This document shows positions 6,234 through 13,134 of a DNA stretch of 15,416 nucleotides, in pieces; positions within the stretch are counted from its first letter, which is position 1, and each line of letters starts with the position of its first letter. Below the pieces are notes generated by a model that saw only the letters and a list, made by a program, of their open reading frames with translations, ran no database searches and had not been told where the DNA came from. The translations under genes were made by a program, and so were the position numbers. This DNA comes from Candidatus Saccharibacteria bacterium UBA4387. Its GTDB lineage: Bacteria > Patescibacteriota > Saccharimonadia > Saccharimonadales > Saccharimonadaceae. Location of the stretch: the NCBI GenBank assembly GCA_002391075.1, contig DGRN01000009.1, positions 15,994-31,409 of the forward strand, read 5' to 3'.

Positions 6234-7255
6234 GAGTTTTCTTAGGTATGTCTGGCGGCGTCGATTCGGCGGTTTCCGCTCATCTTCTGAAAGAGCAGGG
6301 CCATGAAGTAGTCGGCGTCTACATGAAAAACTGGAGCAAGAACCTGCCCGGCATGAAATGCCCGTGGGCGGAAGATTTAGCCGATGCAAAACGCGTCGCC
6401 GTGAAGCTTGGCATCGATTTTCGCGTCTTCGACTTCGAGCAGGAATATAAACAAAAGGTCGTCGATTACATGTTGGCCGAATATCAAAAAGGCAACACGC
6501 CAAACCCGGACATCATGTGCAATCAAGAAATCAAGTTCAAATTATTTGCCGAAACTGCCTTCGAGCAGGGCGCGGAAGCGATCGCGACCGGCCACTACGC
6601 CCAGACTGATGGCCAGAATCTACTCAAGGCGCGCGATGAAAACAAGGACCAAACTTACTTCCTTTACCGCATCTCGAGCGAGATTATTCCGAAAACTATT
6701 TTCCCGGTCGGCGACATGTTGAAGCCGGATGTAAAGGCGCTCGCTGAAAAACTCGGCTATTCCGTGGCGCGCAAGGCCGAATCGATGGGGGTCTGCTTTG
6801 TGGGCGAGGCGAATATGCGCGATTTTCTAGCAGAATTCATCGAGACGAAGCCAGGGGAAATTCGCGAGCTCGAAACCGACGCTGTGCTCGGTACGCACGA
6901 CGGCGCAATTTTCTACACGCTCGGCCAGCGACATGGTCTAAACCTGAAAGCGGGGCTGCCGTACTACGTCGTCAAAAAAGATATGGCGCAAAACATTGTT
7001 TATGTCTCGCGCGACCTTAACTCGCTGAAGCTCTGGACCGATAAAATTCAGCTGAAAGACATTATCGTTCGTGGCGATGACGATGGCCAGAATCTGCAAG
7101 CCAGGATTCGGCACCGCGCTCCGCTGGTTGACGCCAGTCTGAACCGCGAAACCGGCGAGCTGCATTTTGCTGAAGCGCAAAAATCGCTCACGCCTGGCCA
7201 ATCAGTCGTGCTGTATCGCGGCAATATTTGCTTGGGCGGCGGAATCATTGCATGA
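6230..7255 (+). CDS. mnmA: tRNA-specific 2-thiouridylase MnmA
   Basis: 341 residues, close to the usual 350-370. MnmA adenylates and thiolates U34 of the tRNAs for Lys, Glu and Gln, using sulfur that begins on a cysteine desulfurase. The ATP-binding PP-loop SGGVDSA is at residues 8-14. The catalytic pair is Cys97 (NPDIMCN) and Cys189 (MGVCFVGE), matching Cys102 and Cys199 of the E. coli enzyme. ATGHYAQ (119-125) and the TLGQRHGL region (230-237) are typical of the central domain, and the C-terminal beta-barrel ends with GGGIIA. The start ATG at 6230 overlaps the stop of the membrane protein gene. A GAAAGGA ribosome binding site (6215-6221) is in place. The stop overlaps the next gene's start, again as ATGA. 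Confidence 0.96.
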   Translation: MRVFLGMSGGVDSAVSAHLLKEQGHEVVGVYMKNWSKNLPGMKCPWAEDLADAKRVAVKLGIDFRVFDFEQEYKQKVVDYMLAEYQKGNTPNPDIMCNQEIKFKLFAETAFEQGAEAIATGHYAQTDGQNLLKARDENKDQTYFLYRISSEIIPKTIFPVGDMLKPDVKALAEKLGYSVARKAESMGVCFVGEANMRDFLAEFIETKPGEIRELETDAVLGTHDGAIFYTLGQRHGLNLKAGLPYYVVKKDMAQNIVYVSRDLNSLKLWTDKIQLKDIIVRGDDDGQNLQARIRHRAPLVDASLNRETGELHFAEAQKSLTPGQSVVLYRGNICLGGGIIA

Positions 7256-8004
7256 AAAAGAAACACGATTTCAAATATCAGAAAGACAAGCCTGGCGACA
7301 TCAAATTGATTCTTATAATTCTCGCAACCCTGGCTGTCGCGATATTTTATATAGTGAATTATCTCGAGAACCTATCCGATTTGCCACTAGCGCTACTTTT
7401 GATAGCGATTCCGATATATTTCGTCTCGAAACTGTCCGTTCGCAAAGAGAACGAGCGGAAACATCGCGAAAACGCCGTTACGACACGAGGCGGTTTTGCT
7501 ATCGACGAAGAGATTTCGACCGGTGATGATGACGTGACCTTTGCAAAAATCGGCGTCAATGAGCTGCCGCTAATGCGCAAAGTCGCCAATAATCCGAACG
7601 ATGAAATCTGGGCAAAATTGAATGCCGAACGCATGAGTCGCATGTCGATGGGCTATTCAGAAATTTTCGTCGCTAAGAAAAATGGCGAAATCGTTGGTGA
7701 AATTACCGCACACTGCGCCAATAAAAAATTGCCAGAAGAGGCGGCGTTTGGGCGACGCGTCTATTTCGAGGGTTTTCGCGTGCTGCCGGAATACCGCCGT
7801 CAGCATATCGGCACGCGCCTAATGCAGTATGTAATCAACGAATTCAAATCGCGCGGCTACTACGAGTTCACTATTGGCGTCGAAGCGGATAATCTCCCGG
7901 CGCTCACTCTCTACAAAAAGCTCGGCTTCACCGAGAAAATCGCTCATGGCCAAGGCGATGAATTTGACCCTTGCGAGTACGATCTGTATATTCGCCGCGA
8001 CTAG
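7252..8004 (+). CDS. Membrane-anchored GNAT family N-acetyltransferase
   Basis: 250 residues. A basic N-terminus (KKKHDFKYQKDK) is followed by two hydrophobic helices (about 18-36 and 43-59), a charged linker, and a GNAT domain from about residue 95 to the end. The acetyl-CoA-binding motif A is FRVLPEYRRQHIGTRL (175-190), with the pyrophosphate loop RRQHIG. Motif B is EADNLPALTLYKKLGF (211-226). The topology puts the catalytic domain in the cytoplasm beside the membrane. The acetyl acceptor is unknown. The ATG at 7252 is chosen because it forms an ATGA overlap with mnmA and begins a typical basic-plus-helix N-terminus. No good Shine-Dalgarno is present, so translation probably depends on coupling. 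A TTG in frame at 7228 is a less likely start. No clear terminator follows. Confidence 0.88.
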   Translation: MKKKHDFKYQKDKPGDIKLILIILATLAVAIFYIVNYLENLSDLPLALLLIAIPIYFVSKLSVRKENERKHRENAVTTRGGFAIDEEISTGDDDVTFAKIGVNELPLMRKVANNPNDEIWAKLNAERMSRMSMGYSEIFVAKKNGEIVGEITAHCANKKLPEEAAFGRRVYFEGFRVLPEYRRQHIGTRLMQYVINEFKSRGYYEFTIGVEADNLPALTLYKKLGFTEKIAHGQGDEFDPCEYDLYIRRD

Positions 8005-8020
8005 ACCGAGCTGCTTATGC

Positions 8021-8049
8021 TTGACAAATATCGTGCTTTGTGATATAAT
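8021..8049 (+). promoter_or_regulatory. Perfect consensus sigma70 promoter (P1) upstream of the 8253 gene
   Basis: TTGACA (8021-8026), exactly 17 bases, then TATAAT (8044-8049), also with a TG at the extended -10 position. Expected start is near 8056. It starts 17 bases after the GNAT stop and would produce a leader of almost 200 bases. Confidence 0.85.
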
Positions 8050-8055
8050 GAAAGT

Positions 8056-8252
8056 ATCTAGGTCGAATCATAGACATTCGGCCAAGCTTTCTGATGCTCG
8101 GCAACTCGCAAAACCAACGAAGTTATGGTATAATATCAAAACGTTGTTCTTTAAAACGTTTTAGCTCGGTTTTTGACTCTTGCGCGCGCGAGGGGTGAAA
8201 TCCGGGCTAAAGTAATATTCTAGCTCGAGATTTATCAAACCGGAGGTAACTC
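8056..8252 (+). other. Structured 5' leader, candidate cis-acting RNA switch
   Basis: This is the gene-free stretch before 8253. It holds a first hairpin (8061-8068 with 8076-8083, 8 bp, one G-U pair), then a second promoter at 8126-8134. An AT-rich hairpin follows (8138-8145 with 8155-8162). After it comes a long stem-loop (8160-8183 with 8188-8211, GCGC loop, two mismatches and several G-U pairs). The 7-mer TAGCTCG occurs at 8162-8168 and again at 8221-8227. Both copies can pair with CGGGCTA (8203-8209), so two mutually exclusive structures are possible. The second copy sits 14 bases before the GGAGGT. It does not match any riboswitch class I know. No T-rich tail follows the long stem. Confidence 0.45.
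8126..8134 (+). promoter_or_regulatory. Extended -10 promoter (P2) within the leader
   Basis: TGGTATAAT is a perfect extended -10 (TATAAT at 8129-8134), without a recognisable -35. Expected start is near 8141. This gives a shorter transcript that lacks the first hairpin but keeps the long stem-loop. Confidence 0.55.
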
Positions 8253-9083
8253 ATGGAAAAGAGAATTGTCCTGTCTAACGGGCACAGCATTCGCAGCACC
8301 GTCTGTGGTATGGCTTGCGAGGACGAATTCCTGTACGAAGTCTTGTCTAGGTTGCGGGACGGCGCAAGTCTGGCAGAGTTTGCAGAGTGTTTCGCGGCCT
8401 GCGCAGACGAACTGCTGACAACCCCTGTCGACAGCTACCGCAGGAATCACGACAATCTCCAGAGGCGCGAGCAGCTGCTCCAGCACTACAATAACACTCT
8501 GAGGTGTTTTGAGTGGCACTACTACGACGACGGCGCCTGTCTGCGCGCAGAGTTGGCGAAAGTAGCGGAGCGGCATCCGTGCATCTCTACGCCTGGTAAC
8601 GTTCCGAACGCGGACTACTATGTGGACACGGCGCGCATCGCGAGCATCTGGCTGATTGCGCACCTGATTCAGAAGCGCGAGCTGGATGTCATCCCGCCGG
8701 AGATGATCGATGCGGAGATGGACTACGTCTGGTATTTTGATCAGATTTGCCACAAAATCTCCAACCGTACGGCCTGCAACATCAACGAGTGTGTGCTGCG
8801 TTACGAAGACGTTGTTGAGCTCAATGGTGAGACGGAGTGGCTGAAGAACGAAATCTCGGCAGCGAACGCACATCTGTCGAATCTTAGCACAGGCCGCAGC
8901 GTGGTATTGCCGGCAGATTTCGCCATGCGAGTTAGCTCGACGTCTGTCCGCGTAGCTATCGGCCACGATTTCTTCAAGATCTATGAAGAGTCCAGCTCTC
9001 AGCCACTGCCGGCAGCGCAGGTCTATGAAATCGGTCGCCAGGACGGCACTCGAATCTCGTTTGCAGAATATTGCAGCGAGTAA
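8253..9083 (+). CDS. Cys-rich orphan protein of unknown function
   Basis: 276 residues. The start is supported by GGAGGT (8242-8247) five bases upstream. It contains 11 cysteines, several paired as CxxxC (18/22 and 46/50) and CxxxxC (175/180). It has no signal peptide and no clear membrane helix. The middle (60-105) looks helical, with many Arg, Gln and His, and the C-terminal 60 residues look beta-rich. I recognise no family. Codon choice seems unlike its neighbours, with frequent CTG and several AGG codons, which hints at separate ancestry. The opposite strand has an equally long open frame, but the ribosome binding site, promoters and terminator all support the forward gene. It is a single-gene unit between an elaborate leader and a strong terminator, suggesting tightly controlled expression. 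Confidence 0.78.
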   Translation: MEKRIVLSNGHSIRSTVCGMACEDEFLYEVLSRLRDGASLAEFAECFAACADELLTTPVDSYRRNHDNLQRREQLLQHYNNTLRCFEWHYYDDGACLRAELAKVAERHPCISTPGNVPNADYYVDTARIASIWLIAHLIQKRELDVIPPEMIDAEMDYVWYFDQICHKISNRTACNINECVLRYEDVVELNGETEWLKNEISAANAHLSNLSTGRSVVLPADFAMRVSSTSVRVAIGHDFFKIYEESSSQPLPAAQVYEIGRQDGTRISFAEYCSE

Positions 9084-9088
9084 CTTCA

Positions 9089-9112
9089 ATCCCCGCTTCG
9101 GCGGGGATTTTT
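9089..9112 (+). terminator. Strong UUCG-capped terminator
   Basis: ATCCCCGC (9089-9096) and GCGGGGAT (9101-9108) form a perfect 8-bp stem closed by a TTCG tetraloop and followed by TTTTT. It ends the 8253 gene. Confidence 0.93.
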
Positions 9113-9146
9113 CGTCTCCGTAGCATTCGCCATATCTCTAAAATTA

Positions 9147-9155
9147 TGTTAAAAT
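9147..9155 (+). promoter_or_regulatory. Extended -10 promoter giving leaderless alaS mRNA
   Basis: TGTTAAAAT ends seven bases before the alaS ATG (9163), so transcription should begin at or within a base of the start codon. No Shine-Dalgarno is present between them. Confidence 0.65.
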
Positions 9156-9162
9156 ATCTCCT

Positions 9163-11037
9163 ATGAAAGCAAGTGAAGTCCGTCAAAAATATCTAGATTT
9201 TATGAAAAATAAAGGCCATGTGCAGATTGCGCCGGCCGCCCTGGTTCTCGAGAATGATCCGACCACTCTTTTCACTGGCTCTGGCATGCAGCCGCTGATG
9301 CCGTATTTGCTTGGCAAGCCGCACGAAGATGGCACGCGCCTGACAAATTCGCAGCCATGCCTTCGCTTGCAGGATATTGACGATATTGGTGATCCGCGCC
9401 ACTCGACGGTTTTCGAGATGCTTGGCAACTGGTCGCTCGGCGATTACTTCAAAGAAGAGCAGATTCGCAACTTCTTCACTTTCTTGACGCAAGAAATCGG
9501 CCTCGATCCGAGCAAAATCTATGTTACCTGCTTTATCGGCTCCGAAAAATATGGCATCCCGCGCGATGACGAAGCTGCTAAAATCTGGCAAAAAGTCTTC
9601 AAAGAGGCCGGCATCGACGCAAAAATCGCCGAAATCGGCACCGCAGAGAACGGCGACAAGCGCGGCATCAAACCAGGCGAACGCATTTTCTTCTATAACG
9701 ACAAGGAAAACTGGTGGTCTCGCGGCGGCGGCATCGAAACCACGCCAATTGGCGACCCTTGCGGCCCAGATTCTGAGGTTTTCTATGACTTTGGCGAGGA
9801 CAAGCAGGACGTCGAAAAATACGGCCAAAGCCACCCAGCTTCCGATGGCGCACGCTTCATGGAAATTGGTAATCAGGTCTTCATGCAATATCGCCGCAAA
9901 GAAGACGGTACTTTCGAGGAGCTAGAACAGAAAAACGTCGACTTCGGCTCTGGTCTCGAACGCGTGACGGCTGCTAGCATTGATTCGTTCGATATTTTCC
10001 AGATTTCGCTCCTGAAGCCGATCATTGATAAGCTCGTCGAGATTTCCGGTAAGAGCTACGAAAGCAATACTTCGGAAATGCGCATTATTGCGGACCACCT
10101 CCGTGGCGCCTATCTTTTGACTGCGCAGGGCCTCGTGCCGAGCAACAAGCAGCATGGCTACGCACTTCGCCGCATTATTCGCCGCGCGATTCTAAAGGCG
10201 CTCAACCTCGGCATCGAGCAGAATTTCCTCGAGAGCGTCCTTCCGATTATTGCCGAAAACTATAAAGATTTGCCAGATAGTATTCTGACACATCGCAACG
10301 AGGTGCTCGCGGTCCTGACCAAAGAAGAGCAAGCCTTCCGTCGCACACTCAACCGAGGTATGAAAGAGTTGGCGAAGCTCAAGAAAGATGGTCTGACTGG
10401 TAAAGAATTGTTTATGTTGCAAGACACTTATGGCTTCCCGATGGAGCTTTCGGTCGAAGAGGCTTACCGCCAGGACATTCAGCTGAGCGAGAATTGGCGC
10501 GCCGAGTTCGATGCGGCTCTCGAAGAGCAACGCAATCGCTCTAAGACCGCCAGCAAGGGCATGTTTAAAGGCGGCCTCGAAGATCATGGCGAAATGTCGA
10601 CTAAGTATCACACAGCAACTCACCTCTTGCTCGCCGCAATTCAGAAACTTATTGACAAAGAAAGCTACCAGCGCGGCTCGAACATTACGAGCGAGCGCAT
10701 GCGCCTCGATTTCGCTTGCGATCACAAGCTTGACAAGGATGAGCTGCAGAAGCTCGAAGACCAGGTTAACGAATGGATTGCGGCGGATTTGCCGGTCGTT
10801 CATGACGAATATGATAAGGCTTACGCGCGCGACGTCTTGAAGGCGCACGGCAGCTTCTGGGAAAAATATCCAGAGAAGCTCACGGTCTATACGATTGGCG
10901 ATTTCGACGCACCGACCTCTCGCGAAGTTTGTGGTGGTCCGCACGTTGAACATACTGGCATCCTCGGCCATTTCAAGATTCAAAAAGAAGAAGCCAGCTC
11001 TGCCGGTGTCCGCCGCATCAAAGCGATTTTGGAATAA
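9163..11037 (+). CDS. alaS: Alanyl-tRNA synthetase, minimal form
   Basis: 624 residues against roughly 875 in E. coli. It charges tRNA-Ala. The class II catalytic core is present: FTGSGMQP (37-44), SQPCLRLQDIDDIGD (63-77), FEMLGNWSLGDYF (84-96), GGGIETTPIGDPCGPDSE (188-205), and FGSGLERV (261-268) of motif 3. The tRNA-recognition helices follow (about 300-430). The editing domain keeps its zinc ligands: His483 and His487 (HTATH), and Cys590 and His594 (CGGPH). It ends with the conserved AGVRRIKAI. Two blocks are missing: the beta-barrel insert of about 90 residues, normally between the LQDTYGFP region and HTATH, and the whole C-terminal oligomerisation/C-Ala domain. The enzyme is therefore probably monomeric but editing-competent. 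The stop is followed by a terminator, and the start is effectively leaderless. Confidence 0.96.
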   Translation: MKASEVRQKYLDFMKNKGHVQIAPAALVLENDPTTLFTGSGMQPLMPYLLGKPHEDGTRLTNSQPCLRLQDIDDIGDPRHSTVFEMLGNWSLGDYFKEEQIRNFFTFLTQEIGLDPSKIYVTCFIGSEKYGIPRDDEAAKIWQKVFKEAGIDAKIAEIGTAENGDKRGIKPGERIFFYNDKENWWSRGGGIETTPIGDPCGPDSEVFYDFGEDKQDVEKYGQSHPASDGARFMEIGNQVFMQYRRKEDGTFEELEQKNVDFGSGLERVTAASIDSFDIFQISLLKPIIDKLVEISGKSYESNTSEMRIIADHLRGAYLLTAQGLVPSNKQHGYALRRIIRRAILKALNLGIEQNFLESVLPIIAENYKDLPDSILTHRNEVLAVLTKEEQAFRRTLNRGMKELAKLKKDGLTGKELFMLQDTYGFPMELSVEEAYRQDIQLSENWRAEFDAALEEQRNRSKTASKGMFKGGLEDHGEMSTKYHTATHLLLAAIQKLIDKESYQRGSNITSERMRLDFACDHKLDKDELQKLEDQVNEWIAADLPVVHDEYDKAYARDVLKAHGSFWEKYPEKLTVYTIGDFDAPTSREVCGGPHVEHTGILGHFKIQKEEASSAGVRRIKAILE

Positions 11038-11062
11038 AAATGCCCCCCACAAGGGGGTATTT
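11038..11062 (+). terminator. Terminator-like hairpin after alaS
   Basis: A 10-bp stem (11038-11047 with 11053-11062, one G-U pair) has a CCCCC/GGGGG core. The trailing sequence is T/A-mixed rather than a clean T run, so termination may be incomplete. Confidence 0.7.
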
Positions 11063-11088
11063 AATCCTGTTTTGTATTAGCGTATAAT
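11060..11088 (+). promoter_or_regulatory. Probable promoter for the 11175 gene
   Basis: A perfect TATAAT (11083-11088) has a weak -35 (TTTAAT, 11060-11065) at 17-base spacing. Expected start is near 11095, leaving a leader of about 80 bases. That leader contains a small hairpin around 11130-11147 (GATGTG with CGCATC). Confidence 0.5.
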
Positions 11089-11174
11089 ATAGAATATAGG
11101 AATAAGCGTAATACTGTCGATGGACTAATGATGTGATTCGTCGCATCTTCTCGGCTCTATCGAAAGGAGGTAAA

Positions 11175-11729
11175 ATGTTCATTTTTATATTCGGTCTCAT
11201 ATGGACGGTCTTCATGACCGCGATATCCGTGCCGTTTTTAGTTAGCACGAGTGAGCAGGAGGATATTACAATGAACATAGTTCCTCTTGTCACTTTTGCT
11301 GTTTTTGATTTAGTAGGATTAGTTTTAATGATTTTCGGCTTAAAGAAAATCATAAAGGATAGGAAAACAGAAAAATATGGCTTGCAGTGCTATGGAATCG
11401 TAAGAAGGATTGAGCCGACCGGAGCGAGCGTAAACGATAATCCAGAATTTAAGGCGGTGATAGATATCGTAAATCCCGAAACGATGCAGGTTGAGACTGT
11501 TGAAGAGACAATTGGCTTTGATTATAACAAATATCCAACCGACTCATATCTTTTATGCAAGTATTATCAGGGGGATATCAATATCAAAAGCATAGTTTCG
11601 GACAGCGAAATTCCCGAAAGTACAAGGCAATATCTTCCTGCGGCACCGCAAGGCGCAGGTCAGAATGTCGAATATAGCTCGGACGGCGAATTCGTGTCTA
11701 TCGATGGGGTCCTATATAGAAAGAGTTGA
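11175..11729 (+). CDS. Small two-helix membrane protein with soluble C-terminal domain
   Basis: 184 residues. Hydrophobic helices are at about 1-22 and 35-57, followed by a charged loop (KKIIKDRKTEK) and a soluble beta-rich domain (62-145), then a Pro/Gly/Ala linker and a short tail ending DGVLYRKS. The arrangement recalls DUF3592-type proteins, but I cannot confirm this. The start at 11175 follows AAAGGAGGT (11163-11171). The frame is open further upstream to 11133, but that ATG lacks a ribosome binding site. A second in-frame ATG at 11271 (Met33) has AGGAGG eight bases upstream and would yield a one-helix form. The gene is visibly more AT-rich than its neighbours and uses AGG for Arg, suggesting recent acquisition. 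It is its own unit, between the alaS terminator and the ftsA promoter. Confidence 0.8.
   Translation: MFIFIFGLIWTVFMTAISVPFLVSTSEQEDITMNIVPLVTFAVFDLVGLVLMIFGLKKIIKDRKTEKYGLQCYGIVRRIEPTGASVNDNPEFKAVIDIVNPETMQVETVEETIGFDYNKYPTDSYLLCKYYQGDINIKSIVSDSEIPESTRQYLPAAPQGAGQNVEYSSDGEFVSIDGVLYRKS
11271..11729 (+). other. Possible internal in-frame translation start
   Basis: CAGGAGG (11257-11262) lies eight bases before an in-frame ATG at 11271 within the membrane protein gene. Initiation here would give a 152-residue form that lacks the first membrane helix. Whether it is used cannot be decided from sequence. Confidence 0.35.
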
Positions 11730-11789
11730 CGCTAATCCGCTCACAATTATGTGCGGTCGTCTTTAGGTATTTAGTGCCACTTCTATCTG

Positions 11790-11798
11790 TGTTATAAT
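11790..11798 (+). promoter_or_regulatory. Extended -10 promoter giving near-leaderless ftsA mRNA
   Basis: TGTTATAAT is a perfect extended -10 ending ten bases before the ATG at 11809. The leader should be about 2-5 bases, with no Shine-Dalgarno. Confidence 0.65.
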
Positions 11799-11808
11799 CT
11801 AAATAACT

Positions 11809-13095
11809 ATGAGCATTTTTTCGCACGCAAAAGACAATGAAAATGAGCGACCACGAGCGCTTCAGAAGAATCCGGATGATTTTTTGCTGGCGCTAGACAT
11901 CGGCACGGAATACGTGAAGGCGCTAATCGCGAAGAAGGGCAAAGGTGCGCTAAAAATTGTCGGGGTCGGCAAAGCACATGAGGCGCCAAACAACATGTAT
12001 GCCGGCGCCATCGCAGATATTCAGGGCGTCGCCAAGACTTGTGAGGAAGCGCTCGTAAAAGCCGAAGATATGGCCGGCGTTCGCGCGAAAGAAGTTGTTG
12101 TCGGCATCGCTGGCGAGCTAATTAAGGGTGAAACCACGAGCGTTAAATATCGCCGCATTGACGCGCAAAAACAGATCACTGACGACGAAATGGATCGCAT
12201 CATTAAGCGCGTGCAACAGAAAGCTGGCGAGGAGGCTCGCAAGGCTGTCGCGATCGAGACGAATAATCCAGACGTCGAGGTCAAGTTAATCAACTCTGCG
12301 CTGGTTTCGCTCCGCATTGACGGCTACAAAGTCTCCAATCCGATCGGTTTCAAAGGTAAAGAGGTCGAGGTACAAATTTACAACGCGTTCGCGCCACTCG
12401 TGCATATTTCGGCGATCGAGCGTGTCTGCGATGAGCTTCAGCTTGACCTTGTGACGGTTGCCGTGGAACCATTTGCGGTCTGTCGCGCCTGCCTCGGTGA
12501 CGATATCGAGTCTAATTTTTCGGGCATTGTCATTGATATTGGTGGCGGTACGACCGATATTGCCGTAGTAGATGACGGCGGTGTCGAAGGTACTAAGATG
12601 TTTTCTATCGGTGGCCGCAGCTTTACGCACCAAATCGCCGAGCGCCTCGGCTTGAGTTTCGATGACGCCGAAAAGCTAAAGTTGCTCGCCGACAATCCAA
12701 ACATGAAGCCGGAAATTCGCAAAAAATTCGACCAAGCTATCGCGCGCAATCTAGATGTGTGGCAAGCCGGCGTCGAATTGGCGCTCGAAGAGTTCGACCA
12801 GGTCGAAACGATGCCTGGCCAAATTCTACTCTGTGGTGGCGGTGCAAGTTTGCCGGACATCCCAGAGGTACTTGCAACGGGCGACTGGTTTAAGAACTTG
12901 CCATTCTCGCGTCGACCAATCGTCAGTCTTATTGAGTCTGACGAGATTGCCGGCATCGTAAACGAAACCGACCGCGAGCTCGACCATACTTTCGTAACCG
13001 CGATGGGGCTACTCCGCGTTGGCATCGATACGCTAATCGGCACCAGTAACGATACCTCGCTCAAAGCAAAACTCGCCCGACTACTCAAAAACTAG
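11809..13095 (+). CDS. ftsA: Cell division protein FtsA (actin-like ATPase)
   Basis: 428 residues, in the usual FtsA range of about 400-440. Actin-fold ATP-binding motifs are in order: phosphate-1 LALDIGTEYVKALI (27-40), phosphate-2 IVIDIGGGTTDIAVV (240-254) and adenosine-binding ILLCGGGASLPDI (339-351). The region from about 97 to 195 fits the FtsA-specific 1C/SHS2 subdomain, including GYKVSNPIGFKGKEVEV (172-188), which separates it from MreB and DnaK. The C-terminus SLKAKLARLLKN (417-428) can form a short amphipathic helix, as expected for FtsA's membrane-targeting sequence. FtsA tethers FtsZ filaments to the membrane and recruits the divisome. The related pilus protein PilM is a less likely alternative. 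No ftsZ or ftsQ is adjacent, so the gene stands alone with its own promoter and a shared terminator. Confidence 0.85.
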   Translation: MSIFSHAKDNENERPRALQKNPDDFLLALDIGTEYVKALIAKKGKGALKIVGVGKAHEAPNNMYAGAIADIQGVAKTCEEALVKAEDMAGVRAKEVVVGIAGELIKGETTSVKYRRIDAQKQITDDEMDRIIKRVQQKAGEEARKAVAIETNNPDVEVKLINSALVSLRIDGYKVSNPIGFKGKEVEVQIYNAFAPLVHISAIERVCDELQLDLVTVAVEPFAVCRACLGDDIESNFSGIVIDIGGGTTDIAVVDDGGVEGTKMFSIGGRSFTHQIAERLGLSFDDAEKLKLLADNPNMKPEIRKKFDQAIARNLDVWQAGVELALEEFDQVETMPGQILLCGGGASLPDIPEVLATGDWFKNLPFSRRPIVSLIESDEIAGIVNETDRELDHTFVTAMGLLRVGIDTLIGTSNDTSLKAKLARLLKN

Positions 13096-13098
13096 CTT

Positions 13099-13134
13099 AA
13101 AAATAAAGGCCGCTCGTCGCGGTCCTTATTTTTT
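13099..13134. terminator. Shared bidirectional terminator, ftsA and pseudouridine synthase
   Basis: CCGC (13110-13113) pairs with GCGG (13119-13122) around TCGTC. The stem continues through AAAATAAAGG and CCTTATTTT with single-base bulges. A and T runs flank both sides, so it can terminate either strand. The stop codon of the leftward gene (13126-13128) lies inside the stem. Confidence 0.82.

Noticed and set aside
8056..8240. Leader region considered as 6S RNA, SRP RNA or a tRNA
   Set aside because: The 5' and 3' ends do not pair into a 6S-like rod. There is no SRP core motif, no cloverleaf and no CCA-type acceptor stem.
8235..9089. 284-codon open frame on the minus strand covering the 8253 gene
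   Set aside because: It begins inside the terminator stem and has no ribosome binding site. Its Val/Arg-rich, low-information composition is typical of an antisense shadow. The plus strand has GGAGGT, promoters and a terminator.
9193..9888. 231-codon minus-strand frame opposite alaS
   Set aside because: Antisense shadow of conserved catalytic-core codons, with no initiation signals.
10192..11052. 286-codon minus-strand frame opposite alaS
   Set aside because: The forward frame is unmistakable AlaRS; the reverse frame arises from codon bias.
11732..11760. Imperfect hairpin (CCG/CACA pairing with TGTG/CGG) after the 11175 gene, considered as a terminator
   Set aside because: It has a two-base bulge and no proper T run; too weak to call.
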